From: Stomorhina lunata
Lineage: Eukaryota > Arthropoda > Insecta > Diptera > Rhiniidae
Assembly (NCBI GenBank): GCA_933228675.1
Contig: OW121743.1
Location: forward strand, 79,603,995-79,667,994
DNA length: 64,000 nucleotides
Direction: 5' to 3'
Below, piece by piece: positions 22,690 through 35,153 of the stretch. The notes beneath the pieces are model-generated. The model saw only the letters and a list, made by a program, of their open reading frames with translations, was not told the origin of the DNA and made no database searches. The translations under genes and the position numbers were made by a program. How positions within the stretch are numbered: the stretch's first letter is position 1; every line of letters begins with the position of its first letter.

Positions 22690-24245
22690 AAATTTTTAGA
22701 TTTTTTCCCTTTAAAAATATGATATAACCCTCCACATGACACATTTGTTGAGCTTTAAAGCGATTTTAAATATGTTGTTGCTGAGTTGACAGCTCTGGCC
22801 GAGAAATCTCGGGTCATTCCGGTACATAAAACCGGCTGTCGCGGGAATGAAAGCGATTTTAGAAAATGTATTGGTAATGTGGTACACCACAAGTTGCTAA
22901 TATAGTGTAGCATATTATTTTTGCTTGATTTTTACGAGTAAATATCCCTTGGCTGATATCGTAGCAATTTGATTTTTTCCTTTTCAAGCATGTGTTTTTG
23001 CTTGATGTGACGGAACCAGCAAGGGCGATGTAGAGGATGTTGGATACCAAGCAACGCTTCTGATTGGTCTTAACTTGGTAAGCCCAGACTTATTTTGGTT
23101 ATTCTTCATCTCAACTCTGGACACTGACCTCCTCGCGGTATCACCCGGGAAACTAACACCTGTCAATATAGTGAGCTAACATGTACCGCCAATTCTCCCA
23201 TAAGAACGATAAAAAATTGGGTTAGGACTTCAGGCTAGTAACCCATTCCTGGAAAAAAACAATTACTATGAAAAATTATGTTAGAAGAGGCGTTCGAAGC
23301 TTCGATGGTTGTAAAAAATCTTTCAAAATTGCGGAATATACTCACAAGATCTAAGCTCATAAAATTCTAAAATATGCTCGGCCTTTGACCTTATCAGGTT
23401 GTAAGTATTAAGTAACCACTGATATCCCAGTTTCATATATGTTTCAGACACATAGAATGAAAATTTATCAAAAAACTATTACAATAATAAATACACTACA
23501 GTAAAACTTTTTAATGAAATGTTTGAAGTCCCAAAACATTTGAAAAACCCTTTTTAATAAAATTTTTCAAGTTAATAAAAAGAAGATCAAAATTTTTTCT
23601 AGAGAATTTTACTTGATTGGAAAAACTTCGTTGTAGTAGTACCAATGACAATATCGAGTCCTTAGATTAAAATGATCGCAAGCGTCAGGAAAAATATTGA
23701 TCGTAAGCGGCAAAAAATCTTAATTAAACAAAAGCGTGTAATGTTTTGATGCATAACATTTTTGTTCTTTGTTAGTTTGCTACTTTCGAAAAATTTATTA
23801 AATTTTTGTCAAATGGTTTAGAAGTTATGGTGCAAAGTGTTGTATGTGAAGTTTTTTAGTTTTCCTTCAATAACTTTTAAGCTACTGGGCGGATTGTGGC
23901 GCCATATGCAGAAATCGGCCAATGGGTAGATAGTGTTTTAGACCCATTTTTAAAAACATGTATATTTTTTTAGCACAGTGGCCTCTACACTGAGCCAAAG
24001 TACAGCACCATTGTATGTAAAACCTATTGGTCCATATAATGTTGCTTACGATTATTTAAATATAAGGGCTCGATATAATGAACATTTTGCAAGTAAATTA
24101 AAAAAGAGACTTAAAGTATACCACAATAGCTGCACTTGCATATTTTCGTTATTCTTATCTTGTCTATTTAAGAGAAAAGTTACTATATCACATTACCCGC
24201 ACTTACTCTTAACATTAATTCTATTTGATTAGAAAAACTTCTTTG
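22690..24245. other. Intronic DNA with small dispersed-repeat traces
   Basis: The phrase GGTAATRTGGTAYACC appears near 22655, 22872, 26312 and 45590, suggesting a dispersed repeat. A stretch near 23363-23396 (AAAATATGCTCGGCCTTTGA within it) recurs inverted at about 26538-26570. The 22984-23166 minus-strand frame is GC-richer and looks TE-derived but is unrecognised. Confidence 0.4.
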
Positions 24246-24251
24246 TAGTTC

Positions 24252-25085
24252 ATACTACATATGTACATTAGGGCGTCTCGAAAAAATAAAGTTCGTCGTA
24301 CACCATCGAATATAAAGCATTGCTATGAGGTAGTTTCGAAAATTTTTTTTTAAATTTTTTTCGTTGCACATTGGAGTCGCCAAAATACATTTTTCGTTAT
24401 ATCTTCGGCCACATTTTTTCAGAACTTGAGAGCCGTCAAAAATACAGCAAACTTGGATCTTTTCAAAACATAATTGATTAAAAGATTTTAAATTTTTATA
24501 ATTCTTATTGTATGAGTTAAAATATCTTGGGTAGGTACTATGTAGAAGAATGTATTTAAAAAAAAAAAATTGGCCTTCTTTAGACAAAAACATCGATATA
24601 TTACACTTTAAGATCCAACAGTAAATGGCGAAGATATAACGAAAAATGTATTTTGGCGATCCCTATGTGCGGCAAAATAAGAAATTCCTTGTTTGTAATA
24701 GATCGGTTTGAAAAATCGAAAAACTTTCTTAGTAAAAGTTTAACGATTTTTTAAGAGCTTTAATTTTCTGATATTAGGGTGGTACATTAGGGTGGTAGGA
24801 ACAGGGGTCTGATAGATAAATACTAGAACCGGATACCCAAGAATAATGACTATTAAAGAAAAATGTTGGCCTCCTTGAGACAAAAACATCGATATATCAT
24901 ACTTCAAGATCCGACTTTAAATTCTGAAGATATAACGAAAAATGTATTTTGGCGACCCCAATGTGCGACAAAAAAAAATTTAAAAAAAATTTTTCGAAAC
25001 TGTCTCATAGCAATGCTTTATATTCGATGGTGTACGGAGAACTTTATTTTTTAGCCATATAAGTCGAGACGCTCTAATGTACATA
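24252..25085. repeat. Inverted-repeat element with nested third copy
   Basis: The arm at 24252-24425 matches 24905-25085 in reverse complement: ACATTAGGGCGTCTCGA at the left, TCGAGACGCTCTAATGT at the right, and a shared CCATCGAATATAAAGCATTG. A third segment at 24580-24665 is a direct copy of 24866-24970. The ACATTAGGG ends suggest a foldback-type non-autonomous transposon. The encoded frames on the two strands mirror each other and are not genes. Confidence 0.75.
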
Positions 25086-25358
25086 CATACAACAAGGGGT
25101 ACTTCTCTCAGACAATGAGCTGCATCCGATTCTTTTTTTAGACTCATTGAAAGGGACCCACGTTTTAACTCCGTCTCTAAACGACAAATGCATTAGTTTA
25201 GAGAGGTTTTACATAGCCTAATACTCAATAACCAATGGCTACCTGAATTATGAGGTGAACCGCTTTCTTAAAGATTTATTTTTTCAAGTGGGTCTGGCAA
25301 GCGATCGAACTTGGGACCTCTGGTATGCTAGGCGGATGACTAACCTACTATAACACGG
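25079..25358 (-). mobile_element. tRNA-derived SINE, copy 3
   Basis: On the minus strand it has an A-box-like TGTTATAGTAGG (complement of 25343-25354), a B-box-like AAGTTCGATCGCTTG, the body shared with copies 1, 2 and 4, and a (TATG)n-type tail near 25079-25090. The tail adjoins the right end of the inverted-repeat element at 24252-25085. Confidence 0.7.
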
Positions 25359-25359
25359 C

Positions 25360-26585
25360 CTTAGCTTTCTCTCATTAGATAAAATCGTCTTCATTAGTTG
25401 TTTCAGAAATAGAGTAAAAGCGGTATACTCTATTTTTTATGGGATTTTCTAAAACGACCATATGGTAAATCAATGCGTAACAGCTTTATATTATAGAGTC
25501 TTGTTAAATAGGACTTAAAAGTATTTGTATGGAATTTCCTTTCAATATTTCACTACAGAATCCTTGATCCATTAAGAAAATTTATAATAGCCAACATTTT
25601 TCATCTTCTTAACACCCTTAGTCATTTTCAAAAATATTTTGAGGTTAATTACCAGCAAAGATATCAACATATTCTTAAATTGTGACTGTTCATTCTGACA
25701 TTTTTTTTTATTTTACATGGCCACCACTACCACACGTAGTTTTTTTTTAATACACATTTTTCATAAATTCTTTCTTTTTTTGTAAAATAAATTTTGTTGT
25801 GTATTTATATTCATATGACATAAATACCTTTTTATGTTCATTTTTAATTAGGAAGCTTTAAATGTCTTCGTGGTGGCTATAGGATGCATCACCCTTAGCA
25901 TCACCCTCTTCCTCCAACACGGGCAGTGCATGCTTAAGCATGTGACAATTTTCATAATTTTTTTTCTTCATTAAAGATTTTGAAAAAAAAGAAGAAGTAA
26001 AATGTTGAAGACATTTCTTAAAATAAAACGTTTTTATAGCTTTTGTATTTTATTTCAAAATTTTTTATTATTTGGGTCAAAGAACTGAAAGGCAGACAAA
26101 ATATTCACAAAATATTTAAATTTCTTATGAGTTTTACATTATTATTAAGTCGCCGCAAGGCACTGTAATGTATGTATTTGTCAATTGTACGCATTTCAAG
26201 GGGTACTCTTTAAAAAGAGTAATAAAGATTTGAGTCATGCGACAGTGGGGGCACTAAATGGTTTTTTTATGGTATTTAGTATTCGAAATTACATATATAC
26301 TAGAGAAAGTGCAGGTAATGCGGTATACCTATTTGTTTCATTTGGTTTAACCCTTAGCATGATAAATGTGTTGTGCTTACACTAGGGTTGCCAGTCAGGC
26401 TGTATTCGACTGGATTGTCCAGTTTTTTTTAGTGATTGTCCAGTGTCAAGCTAAAATAAAAATTGTCCAGAATTGAATTCTATCAAAATTCCCCATTGTA
26501 CTTACTTTACTTAAATGACCCATATCAAAAACCTGTTAAGGTCAAAGGCCGAGCATATTTTAGAATTCCATGCGCTTCAATAATG
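25360..26585. other. Intronic DNA without recognised gene
   Basis: AT-rich sequence. Open frames at 26185-26385 and 26463-26654 have no recognised domain. A GGTAATGCGGTATACC dispersed-repeat trace is at 26312. Confidence 0.4.
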
Positions 26586-26589
26586 TGCG

Positions 26590-27110
26590 CATATTCTCTA
26601 ATTCGTAGGTCAAGCTTTGTAAGATTTTCATTCAATGTCGTTATTCATTGTTGATGCAGACTTTTACAAAGATTTTTCGTGGAATCGTCCTCTGAAAAAC
26701 TTTAAGAATAGCTTCAGCTCTGCTTGTGCAAGTGCCCATGGTTCAGCACCATATAATAACATGGGTAGTATAAGCGTTTTATAGAGCATAGTTTAAGTTT
26801 TAAAGAGATAGCTTTATTTCTTATCTGCCTGCAAGCTGTTGGCAAGTTATTTCTGTTGGCAAGTTATTTATGTTGACGGCGGTACCAAGGTAAACAAAAT
26901 CTTTTACAACCTCGTTGCTATAGTTCTCAACGATCACATGTGGTCCAATTCTTGAGGTTTGCTGGCTTGTAGAAATCAACAGTTTTGTTTTATTCATTGA
27001 CCCATTTTATTATATTCTTTTTCGAGACTAGAAAAGACGGCAGTCAAATCGTGAAATTTGCGTCCCATGATTCAATGTCATCGACAAACGCGAGTATCAC
27101 GTGTTTTTTT
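26590..27110 (-). pseudogene. RTE-like LINE C-terminal remnant
   Basis: Minus-strand frames read FVDDIESWDANFT (a decayed FADDID catalytic region near 27100), then ENYSNEVVKDFVYLGTAVN, then an AEAILKVFQRTIPRKIF segment. The VKxFVYLG and FERxxLRKIF motifs are typical of the RTE-type post-RT domain. Stops and frameshifts occur throughout. It lies upstream of, and in opposite orientation to, the LOA/I-like copy at 27330. Confidence 0.6.
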
Positions 27111-27329
27111 TATTGAAAATTGTTTCTGATCTCGGACGATTTTATTTTCTCTTATTACGGTATTCGCAATTCGGTTTATCAAAAATTTAAAGATTCATCA
27201 AAGCAAATTAATAAAGCAAATTTTTTATTATTAATGTCCAGCTAATTTTTGAGTTGCCAAGCTTTTTTTCTCCAGCTTTTTCAGGATTTGTGTCTAGCAG
27301 CCCTAGCTTACACGGGTCCATTTAAGAAA

Positions 27330-29425
27330 CTTGGACCAGGTGCAATGTTGTCTTCATTTCCAAAGCGGGTAAGGCTCAACATACAAAACTGAAGAACTTT
27401 AGACCTATAAGTCTTTGTTTCTTCCTTCTTTAAACTCTGGAGCACATCATTGACGCGCATCTGCGTTCTTCAATTGATCCAATTCTCCACTTCAGCTCAC
27501 AGTATGCCTATAGCAAAGGTAAATCTGTTGAGACTGCACTCCACTCACTAGTTAATCTTATTGAAAAATCCCTTGAGTTCGGCGAATTAACACTTGCCGC
27601 CTTCCAAGACGTTGAAGGCGCCTTTAACAATATAAAACCAGAGTCGATTATGTCGGCAATGGAGAACTTAGGGGTCGAAAAATTTAATATCTCGTTTGTA
27701 GATAAGCTTCTCAACTACAGAGTCATTAGCTCAACCATGGGCTGTAGCATGTCGTGGGACCCCACAAGGAGGTGTACTATCCCCTCTTCTGTGGAACCCT
27801 GCCATAAATAAACTGCTCACTAAATTAGATTTTCTGAGATTCAACACAATCGCATATGCGGATGATGTCGCTATAGCAGCGTCAGGGAAATTTCTTAACA
27901 CCTCTGTCACAACGTCTCAAAACAGCTCTCGACATACTTAACCATTGGAGTGTCTCTAACGGCCTGGGACTTAATCCCACTAAAACGGAACACGTACTTT
28001 TCTCGCAGAAATACAAAATACCCAACTTTACTTTTCCAAATTTAAATAATGTAGAACTTGTGCTCACTGACCACGCCAAATATCTTGGGGTCATTTTGGA
28101 CTCAAAACTGTCCTGGAGCCTAAACACCCAATTCAGGGTGTCCAAAGCATCTATTGCACTCTACTCATGTAGAGGGGTCATAGGCAAAACCTGGGGACTC
28201 AGTCCTACTAACACTGTCTGGCTCTTCGACATGGTTGTCAAGCCTATACTCATTATAATGCGCTGGTTTGGTGGCCTTCACTCTCCAAGGCTAACCAGCG
28301 GGATTCTTTCACAAAAATTTTAAGATCGTATGCTCTAATCATTGCCGGTGCCTTGGGAACTACGCCATCTAAGGCGCTCTTTGTCATGCTCAACTGGCTC
28401 CCAGTCGAACTAATGGCACAGCAAATCGCCCTTAACTCGACTGTCCGACTTAGCACTATCGGAACCTGGTCCCATTCGAAAACTGGACACTCTACTATTC
28501 TTGATAAAATCATAAATCCCTGACAACACTGACTACTATATATCCACCCCTCTCTTTGATAAATCCTTTACTGTAACTATCTCTGGAGACCCATCATCCC
28601 TTGATGACGGCTGTTTGGGGGTATATGCGGACCTATCCAAGTCAAAGGTGGGCGTGGCAAATCTCTAATATTGGGATGCCTGCAAATCTCTAATAGTGGG
28701 ATGAAGAAGCCACCCTTCATCTCACTATTAGGGAAGGAAATCTGTTTTAAGCTCCCTGATCAGTGTAGTATCGTTCAATCCGAGATTTCGGCCATATACA
28801 AAGCTAACACATGGTTGAGATACTACAGAATGTACGACAAGCGATATTCGCTTCTGTATCGACAGTCAGGCTGCCATAAAATCCATATCTAATGTCCATA
28901 CGACATCTGTTCTTACCCGTGAATGCCGGGCATCTCTTAACGAGATGACGAGACATTGCAATATAGAACTTTTCTGGGTACCCGGGCACAACAAAATACC
29001 TGGTAACTCCACTGCGGATAGACTTGCTAAATCCGGTGCTCTCCTGAGTCAGGATAGCATCGATCAATTTACGGGCTTACCACTATGCGCCTGCAAATCA
29101 GTAAATAGGCAACTTCTTTAAGGATCAGCGCAGAACACCTGGTCCCTTGAAACCACTTGTTCAATATCCAGGCAAACATGTCCATGACCTATGACAATAA
29201 ATGCATGATTTATCCGGTCTAGCGAGTATTGACATTTGTAAAATAGACGCATTTATCAGGGCTACAGGCTGGCTTAAATAAGCCTCTTACCGATGTCCTG
29301 GTATTAATTGTCTATGTTTTCTTTTTCAGTCTATCCCCTGCAGGTACCGCTTCTAGGACCCAAGTGACGCTGACTTAACATCGGCTGCCTGCTGATGTCA
29401 AATAGGTCAAATATTCTGTCATTAT
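27330..29425 (+). mobile_element. RNase H-bearing LINE (LOA/I-like), copy 1
   Basis: In order on the + strand: KNFRPISL (RT motif, about 27410), SSQYAYSKGKSVETALHSL, FQDVEGAFNN with the first catalytic Asp (about 27603), TIAYADDVAIAA with the catalytic box (about 27850), and AKYLGVILDSKLSW (28078). A C-terminal RNase H domain follows with VYADLSKSKVGVA, IDSQAAIKS and WVPGHNKIPGNSTADRLAKS (about 28620-29040). A C-terminal RNase H after the RT places it with LOA/I-type LINEs. At least four frameshifts or stops break it, and the Cys/His-rich HLLCHCPAL segment seen in copy 2 is deleted near 29170. No endonuclease is present (5'-truncated). Confidence 0.8.
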
Positions 29426-30365
29426 ACCCTTCACCACCATAGGTGGAAAGGGTATTATAAGTTTGTGCTGATGTATGTATAACATAAGGTAGAAGGCCAA
29501 TACACGCGGCATGAGGCTGCGGGCGGTCGTAGTATTGATAGTGCATAAAATGTGCGTTTGTTTACAAAAATGTTCATATAAAAATATTTGAGTAGGATAT
29601 AATTAAGTCTGGAAGCACTGAAAAAATCTGCCGCGCGGAAAAGTTTGACAAATTTGAAAAAAGTTTGTCAAATTTGACAAAACAAAAAACAGCTGATTGC
29701 CGCCCGCACTTTCTGAGTCGATTTTGCGATGTCAGTCCGTCCGTCTGTCTGGCTGGACCCCCATGTAAACCATGTAATCAAAGTACAGGTCGCAATTCTA
29801 AAGGGAATATAATGAAATTTGGCACAGATGATTTTTTTTTTGATAGTGGGACCATGGCTATTGAAATTCGTCAAAATCGGTCAATTATTTATGGTACCAC
29901 CCATAGGCCCCAATTCTCGGAATTGATAGAATTGATAAAACAGGTACTGCTTATGTTAACCAAAATCATGGTACCAAATTTTGTTGAAATCGCTCCACAA
30001 TTGACCATAGCTCCCATACAAACTCTGCTATCAAAACGCACTAAATGAGACAAAAATCACTAAATCGCTCAAAAATCACTAAAAATCTGAAGATAATGAC
30101 AATTTTAAGTTTACATACATAATTTTTGTAAAAAAGGTAATCCATTTGCTGAATTTCGAGATAATCGGTCCACATTTGACCCTAGCTCTCATATAAGTCC
30201 AAATGACGGAAACGTCTTAAATATATAAGTTTTGAGAAAATATTTGTATGATGGCAAATTTTAGCAAATATTTGTCTTTTTACACGAAAAAGATCACCTT
30301 TGACCTTAGTGGTAAAGGGTACCGTATGGTCGGGCTTGACCGACTATAGCACTTTCTTACTTGTT
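29426..30365. mobile_element. Dispersed repeat with fly-type GGGCTTGACCGACTATA end
   Basis: It begins ATACCCTTCACCACCATAGG and ends GGTCGGGCTTGACCGACTAT then AGCACTTTCTTACTTGTTTT. Internally it has CTTTCTGAGTCGATTTTGC and a run of GTCCGTC repeats. I recognise this phrase set as a very common repeat of calyptrate-fly genomes, from memory only. It has no intact ORF; the 127-codon frame at 29665-30048 is incidental. Together with 30366-30708 it is flanked by a 21-bp direct repeat (29404-29424 and 30708-30728). Confidence 0.6.
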
Positions 30366-30394
30366 TTTATTAAAATAAATTCACATCATCTACA

Positions 30395-30580
30395 AATTTT
30401 CAATTGCTGATATAACCTATAATTGGCGACTAGAATTTACTCTTGTTGCCATCTACAATACTATTAATTATTGACAAGGCAACTGAGGTTCTGTTATCGG
30501 TTGTCATATGTAATGTCATATAGGCAACACAATTAAAGTTGAGTTGCAATACACAATCGAGTCATAACTCAGAATGTAAT
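30395..30580. repeat. Dispersed repeat R, copy A
   Basis: About 180 bp (AACCTATAATTGGCGACTAG, TTGTTGCCATCTACAATA, GCAACTGAGGTTCTGTTAT, GGCAACACAATTAAAGTTGA) recur at 37300-37510 in the same orientation. The end reads TTGCAATACACAATCGAGTC. It has the size and features of a MITE or an LTR/UTR fragment. Class unknown. Confidence 0.7.
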
Positions 30581-32227
30581 CTTAAAAGTGGTTCTTAAAA
30601 CAGTATTTCTTCGTTACAAACATCAGCACATCCACTTATTTTCTTGCATAGAATACTACCTTCGAAAATGTACAAGGCTAATTTGCGAGTCAGACGTATA
30701 TTTTCTTTAGGTCAAATATTCTGTCATTTATTTTTATACATACGTACATATATATTTAATTAGTTAAAACAAATACAAACTGACAATTAGGAAAATATAT
30801 AGCAACAGAATTATTCAATTCTATTTCTAATATGTTATGTCTGTCTTAAGAACGACACGCGATTTTAAGGTGTTAAATTTCTTTGTGGATAATTAAAGCC
30901 AGACAGATAAATATAAAAAAACATGTACAAAAACGAGGTTCCAACCAAAATTATCATAAATTTCTTTTAAATTTCTACAATCCGAAATAATTTTCAAACT
31001 CACCTCGTACCCACAAAATGTACTTTATCTTCCAATACATCGTCGTTAATGTACTATTTTTCGCACCGTAATTTACTGTTTGTTTTTTCGACGCCAAGGT
31101 AAAACTAAACCGTTTTTTCTTTTCGAAAAAGGGGGTGGATATAGGAGAAGTCGCTTCTTGATGTAAAAATTTGTATAGTTTTTCTTTTTTGCACATAATT
31201 AAACGCAAATGATTAAAAGAAAATGCTCATTTTGTTTCAAGAAATTAAAACTGAAAACTATAATTTTTATTACGATTGCGAAATTTATTTTAATGTTCTT
31301 CGAAATTACACAAATTTTCAATTTTAATAGATTTTTATGTAAATATTCAATTACCATTTGGCTTAGTTTTTTTTTCTTAAATTTTTTATTTATTCCAATT
31401 TATTTAACCTCCCCCTAAAATGTAAAGAATTTAAAGCAAAAAAAAAAAAATCTAAAAATTTGTGGGTCTGTCTGTAAAATGAAATCATTAGGTAAATTTT
31501 TAGTTTTATTGGATTTAATCATTGAAGCGTGCCCTCCATTTAATGCAACAATTTGAATAATAAATTGTATTTATGTATAAAATAAACAAATAACTTGATC
31601 ACCCTATGTATGGGTCAGGCCTCTAAGCATAGGATTTATAGGTTTTTTCATGCCACATTTTTAGGGGTTTGATTGATCATTTTGTGTTTTTCTTTACGCT
31701 TGCATTTTCGTTAAATGGTTTAAAAATCTCGAATTATTCAAATGTTTTTATTTTGATTATGTCGATTTCCAAGTTAATAAATATTTAAATTTATTCATTG
31801 TTTTAAATGTATTCAGATCATTTTTATTATTGACAGATGTTTTTTTTTCAAATTTCATGAAAAATTCATTTAAAATCAATGGAGTGTGTCGACTCGAAAA
31901 ATATCTTAATTTGTTTAATAAATTAACGATACGCTAATTTGTTTTATTGATTGAATTGTGGAATTGAATTAAAACAACACAAAAACAGAAACAGAAAACA
32001 AATTAGATCTAGATTTTTAATTACTCTCAAACAAATAGTTCTTGTATTTCCTAGAACTAAATCTAGCAACTGAACCCTACGTTTAAACTTTAACTGGATA
32101 TTTAAAAGAGTTTAGAATTGAGAGTAAAAATGAGCCTAGATCCGCAACTGAAACCAAAATAGAACATGTATGAAAGTATTATCGGTCGGTCAAGCATATT
32201 AATATGTTATCTACTTGAAATAATTGA
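30581..32227. other. Intronic AT-rich DNA, no recognised gene
   Basis: Open frames at 30975-31208 (minus) and 31209-31418 (plus) are low-complexity, with no motif. Poly-A and poly-T runs are frequent. Confidence 0.45.
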
Positions 32228-32530
32228 ACCGTGGTATAGCAGGTAAGTCATCCGCTTAGCATACCAGAGGTCACAAGTTCAATCTAAGGCCAGACCCACT
32301 TGAAAAAATTAATTTTCAAAAAAAAACTGTTCACCCCATAACTCAGCAACTGGTTATTGAGTATTAGGCTATGTAAAACTTCTCTAACTAATGCATTTGC
32401 CCTTCAGAGCCGGAGTTAAAACGTGGGTCCCTTTCAATGAGCCTAAAAATATAATTGGATGCAGCTCATTGTCTGAGAGAAGTACCCCTTGTTCCAATTG
32501 GATTGTCATGGGAATTATATTATAATATAA
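32228..32530 (+). mobile_element. tRNA-derived SINE, copy 4 (most complete head)
   Basis: The plus strand starts ACCGTGGTATAGCAGG with an A box at 32232-32243 and an AAGTTCAATCT B-box-like site near 32275-32285. The body matches the other copies (CATCCGCTTAGCATACCAGA, GGTTATTGAGTATTAGG, AACGTGGGTCCCTTTCAATG). It ends near AATTATATTATAATATAA. Confidence 0.75.
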
Positions 32531-33483
32531 GCACAGGGGCTTATTATTAATTATTAATATTTAATCTTATTTAAAACTCAACTTATTTAATTCACAACTT
32601 ATTATTATTTCCGAATTGAACAACTTTATATTCGGCTGCTACTGGACAACTGAACTATCGAGTGAAGTTGTCCGTCTATTGATCCTCTATTCGTTATTAT
32701 GTAAATCTTTCTATTTGTCAAAATATCATTTTATCTCTGACCTACTTTCATTACTTAAATCAAAAGCTTGTTTACATTGTTATTATTGTACCTTGTCTTT
32801 ATTCGTTCCTTAAGCTTTCCGAGAAGCTTTCAAGTTATTAGAATCGTCTACCGTCTTTGTCTGTCTTATTGTTATAAGACTTTTAGTTAAAATCATGTCA
32901 TTTTACAGTTACTCGTCAACGTTCGTCTTCTGTGTAAAATTGCATCAGAAATGTCGGTTAACCCATTGTCAACCCTGTAATTCAGAGCTCAGGCCCCAAT
33001 CCCACATTTCTTCCAGCAAATTGATAAAACTTTGGTCTACTTCAGATTTCTCTCGCATTCCACGAAGTAAGATGACAAAATCGCGATAACATTTTGTAGC
33101 AATACCAAGTTTGCGAGTAATTTTAGCCGCCAATTTAAAGAGCAACCCGAAAGAGATATGGCTAAAAGAAGAATAGCGAGAAAGGTTCACAAACTTTTAG
33201 TCGAGAACGTCTTTGCGTCATCTAAAGCACTTGCCTCTGATGAAATTTCAATGTTGATGCGAAAAAACTTTGATGCTGCGGAAGTTGAGTTTTTAACCAA
33301 AATCCTCAATATGCCTCATACCAATCTGGTGATTCCCGAGTAGAGTTATACTAATACTAAAACCTGTTAAAAATGCGAGTCAACTATCTCCTTACTGTCA
33401 CCTGTCGTAAAGACCCTAGAGTCCCTCCTCCCCCCAGGGCTGGTGCAACATCTACCAGCTGCATCACATCAACATCATCATTT
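32531..33483. other. Unassigned intronic stretch
   Basis: Open frames at 32969-33190 (minus) and 33158-33343 (plus, ending NLVIPE) are GC-richer than their surroundings and could be retroelement ORF1 or gag-like debris, but no diagnostic motif is seen. Confidence 0.35.
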
Positions 33484-33535
33484 GAGGCCCTATGCTCCAC
33501 TGGGAGTCAAGGATAACGGAATAAAAAGGAGAAGA
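33484..33535 (+). mobile_element. 3'-terminal scrap of the RTE-like LINE
   Basis: GAGGCCCTATGCTCCACTGG and AGTCAAGGATAA followed by GGAGAAGAAG repeat the 3' end of the RTE-like element at 16530-16585. This is a severely 5'-truncated or deleted copy in the same orientation. Confidence 0.75.
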
Positions 33536-33599
33536 AGCATCACATCAACATGAATTATGTAAAGAACATCACCAAGCCTTAATCAAAAGAAGCCATGTA

Positions 33600-34310
33600 A
33601 GCGCACAATAGTGGCAGCACATGACCTGTCCAAAGCGTTTAACATGGTCAGTTATGCAACCCTTTTTAAAGACATTACCAACTTAAGTCTTTCAAATTTC
33701 ATCAAAAGATGGATTGGGAATTGGGTAGAAGTTCCACAGTGTGGAGTTCTCTCACCGATCTTAAATTTACGGGACGGAAAAATGCTACATAGTTCACTGC
33801 CAGGAATCTGCAGCTATCTCCTGCCTAATCATCGGCAACGCTCTTTATCACCTGCTCCAAAAGCTTATACTTATCTTTACCACATATCACCGCTACTTGC
33901 GATAAATTAAGCAGTAGGATTAAGGTGCTCAAGTCTCTAGCTGGGTGTACTTGGGGAAAAGATAAAGAAAGCCTACTCGCGACATATAAAGCAATTGGTC
34001 GGTCAGTGGCAAATTATGTTGCACGTGTGTGGTCACCAAGTTTGACTGAAACGTAGCGGAAAAAGCTACAGAGCTGTCAAAATGCAGTAACAGGCTGCCT
34101 AAAAATCTTCGCAAAAAATGATCAGCATGAAGAGAAAAAGGTCATACCACTTAAAGAACATAAGAAGTTCCTTCTGGGATGTCATCGGAGGGGTCATCCG
34201 AACCACCATCTAACGGAATTAGATCCACCTCCGTGACATGTCAGAAAGGATCTTCGTTGCTTGTATGACCGACATTTTTATCATCCTTAACAAATTTTGT
34301 TTAAAGAACT
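33600..34310 (+). pseudogene. Internally deleted jockey-clade RT remnant
   Basis: The + strand reads AAHDLSKAFNMVSYATLFKD (first RT catalytic motif, LSKAFD type with D changed to N), then directly VPQCGVLSPIL (B motif). After a gap come KVLKSLAGCTWGKDKESLL, TYKAIGRSVANYVARVWSPS and LTELDPPP in other frames. These are typical of jockey-clade elements such as BS. The YADD box is not found, so the middle is deleted. Multiple frameshifts are present. Confidence 0.65.
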
Positions 34311-34908
34311 AGGATGGAAGCATTTTTTTATCCGATACCAGGGATCAATACTAGGCGGAATTATGTTTAATAATATTCAAGTATCTTTTTAACTATTAAA
34401 AATTCTATATTAAAAACTTTTACCATCGATATTAGCACATAGTGAGCCTCTTTTTCATTTCAAATATCATTATTTAAATTAAAAAGATATTAAAAATCAT
34501 TTGAAAGATTTTTAATTTACATAATTAAAACGATCATAGGTCAGCCGCGGTGCCGTGCGCTATGTTCAGCTTTTGACTATTTTACTTAAAACTGAAATTT
34601 TTTTATCAAAATTTAACTGAAATTAGAACTGAATCTAAAATTTAACCTAAAACTGAAATGAATGGCTCGATTATGTATTGCAACCGAATTTTATTTGCTT
34701 TGTCTACTGGCAACACAACCTGTCAAAAAGTTGTATTGCATAAGGCAACACACGACAGTGGCTAAAAGTCTGGTAACTGAGAAGAAGAAAAATTGTAAAC
34801 AAAAAGCAAAAACTTTGTAAAATTTTGATTGTGACAAAAATTTAAAGACACAGAATAAAAACTTGTTTTTTTTTTAAATAAAGTTTCCAGGCATTGTCGG
34901 GTGTAAAG
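34311..34908. other. Flank of the hAT insertion
   Basis: AT-rich. At 34672-34692 GGCTCGATTATGTATTGCAA resembles, in inverted orientation, the end of dispersed repeat R copies A and B. Around 34575-34668 several AACTGAA/TAGAACTGAA motifs resemble the 11-bp satellite unit. The last eight bases, GTGTAAAG (34901-34908), are the target duplication of the hAT element. Confidence 0.5.
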
Positions 34909-35153
34909 TAGTGATGGGATACTATCGATGGTATTATCGATATTATCGATGGTTCACCAACTATCGGAAATATCGATAGCTAAATAAACTATCGATTGCG
35001 ATAGTTAAAAAAAATAATTGCTCGACAACACTTTTTCTTTTCAATGTATGGCAACCTTTTTTAGCTGCTTAATTCGGGACTTCCCAAATAAAATCAACTC
35101 TTAATTAAATTATGAATATAAATTTTGTTTGCGGCCCTTATATAAAGTGAAAA

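Noticed and set aside
29665..30048. 127-codon ORF as a protein gene
   Set aside because: It falls inside a dispersed repeat that starts with GTCCGTC-type simple sequence; its frame has no domain and looks incidental.
33158..33343. 61-codon ORF (MAKRRIARKVHKL) as a host gene
   Set aside because: No recognisable domain, splice context or homologous copy in the window; possibly retroelement debris, so listed only within an unassigned stretch.
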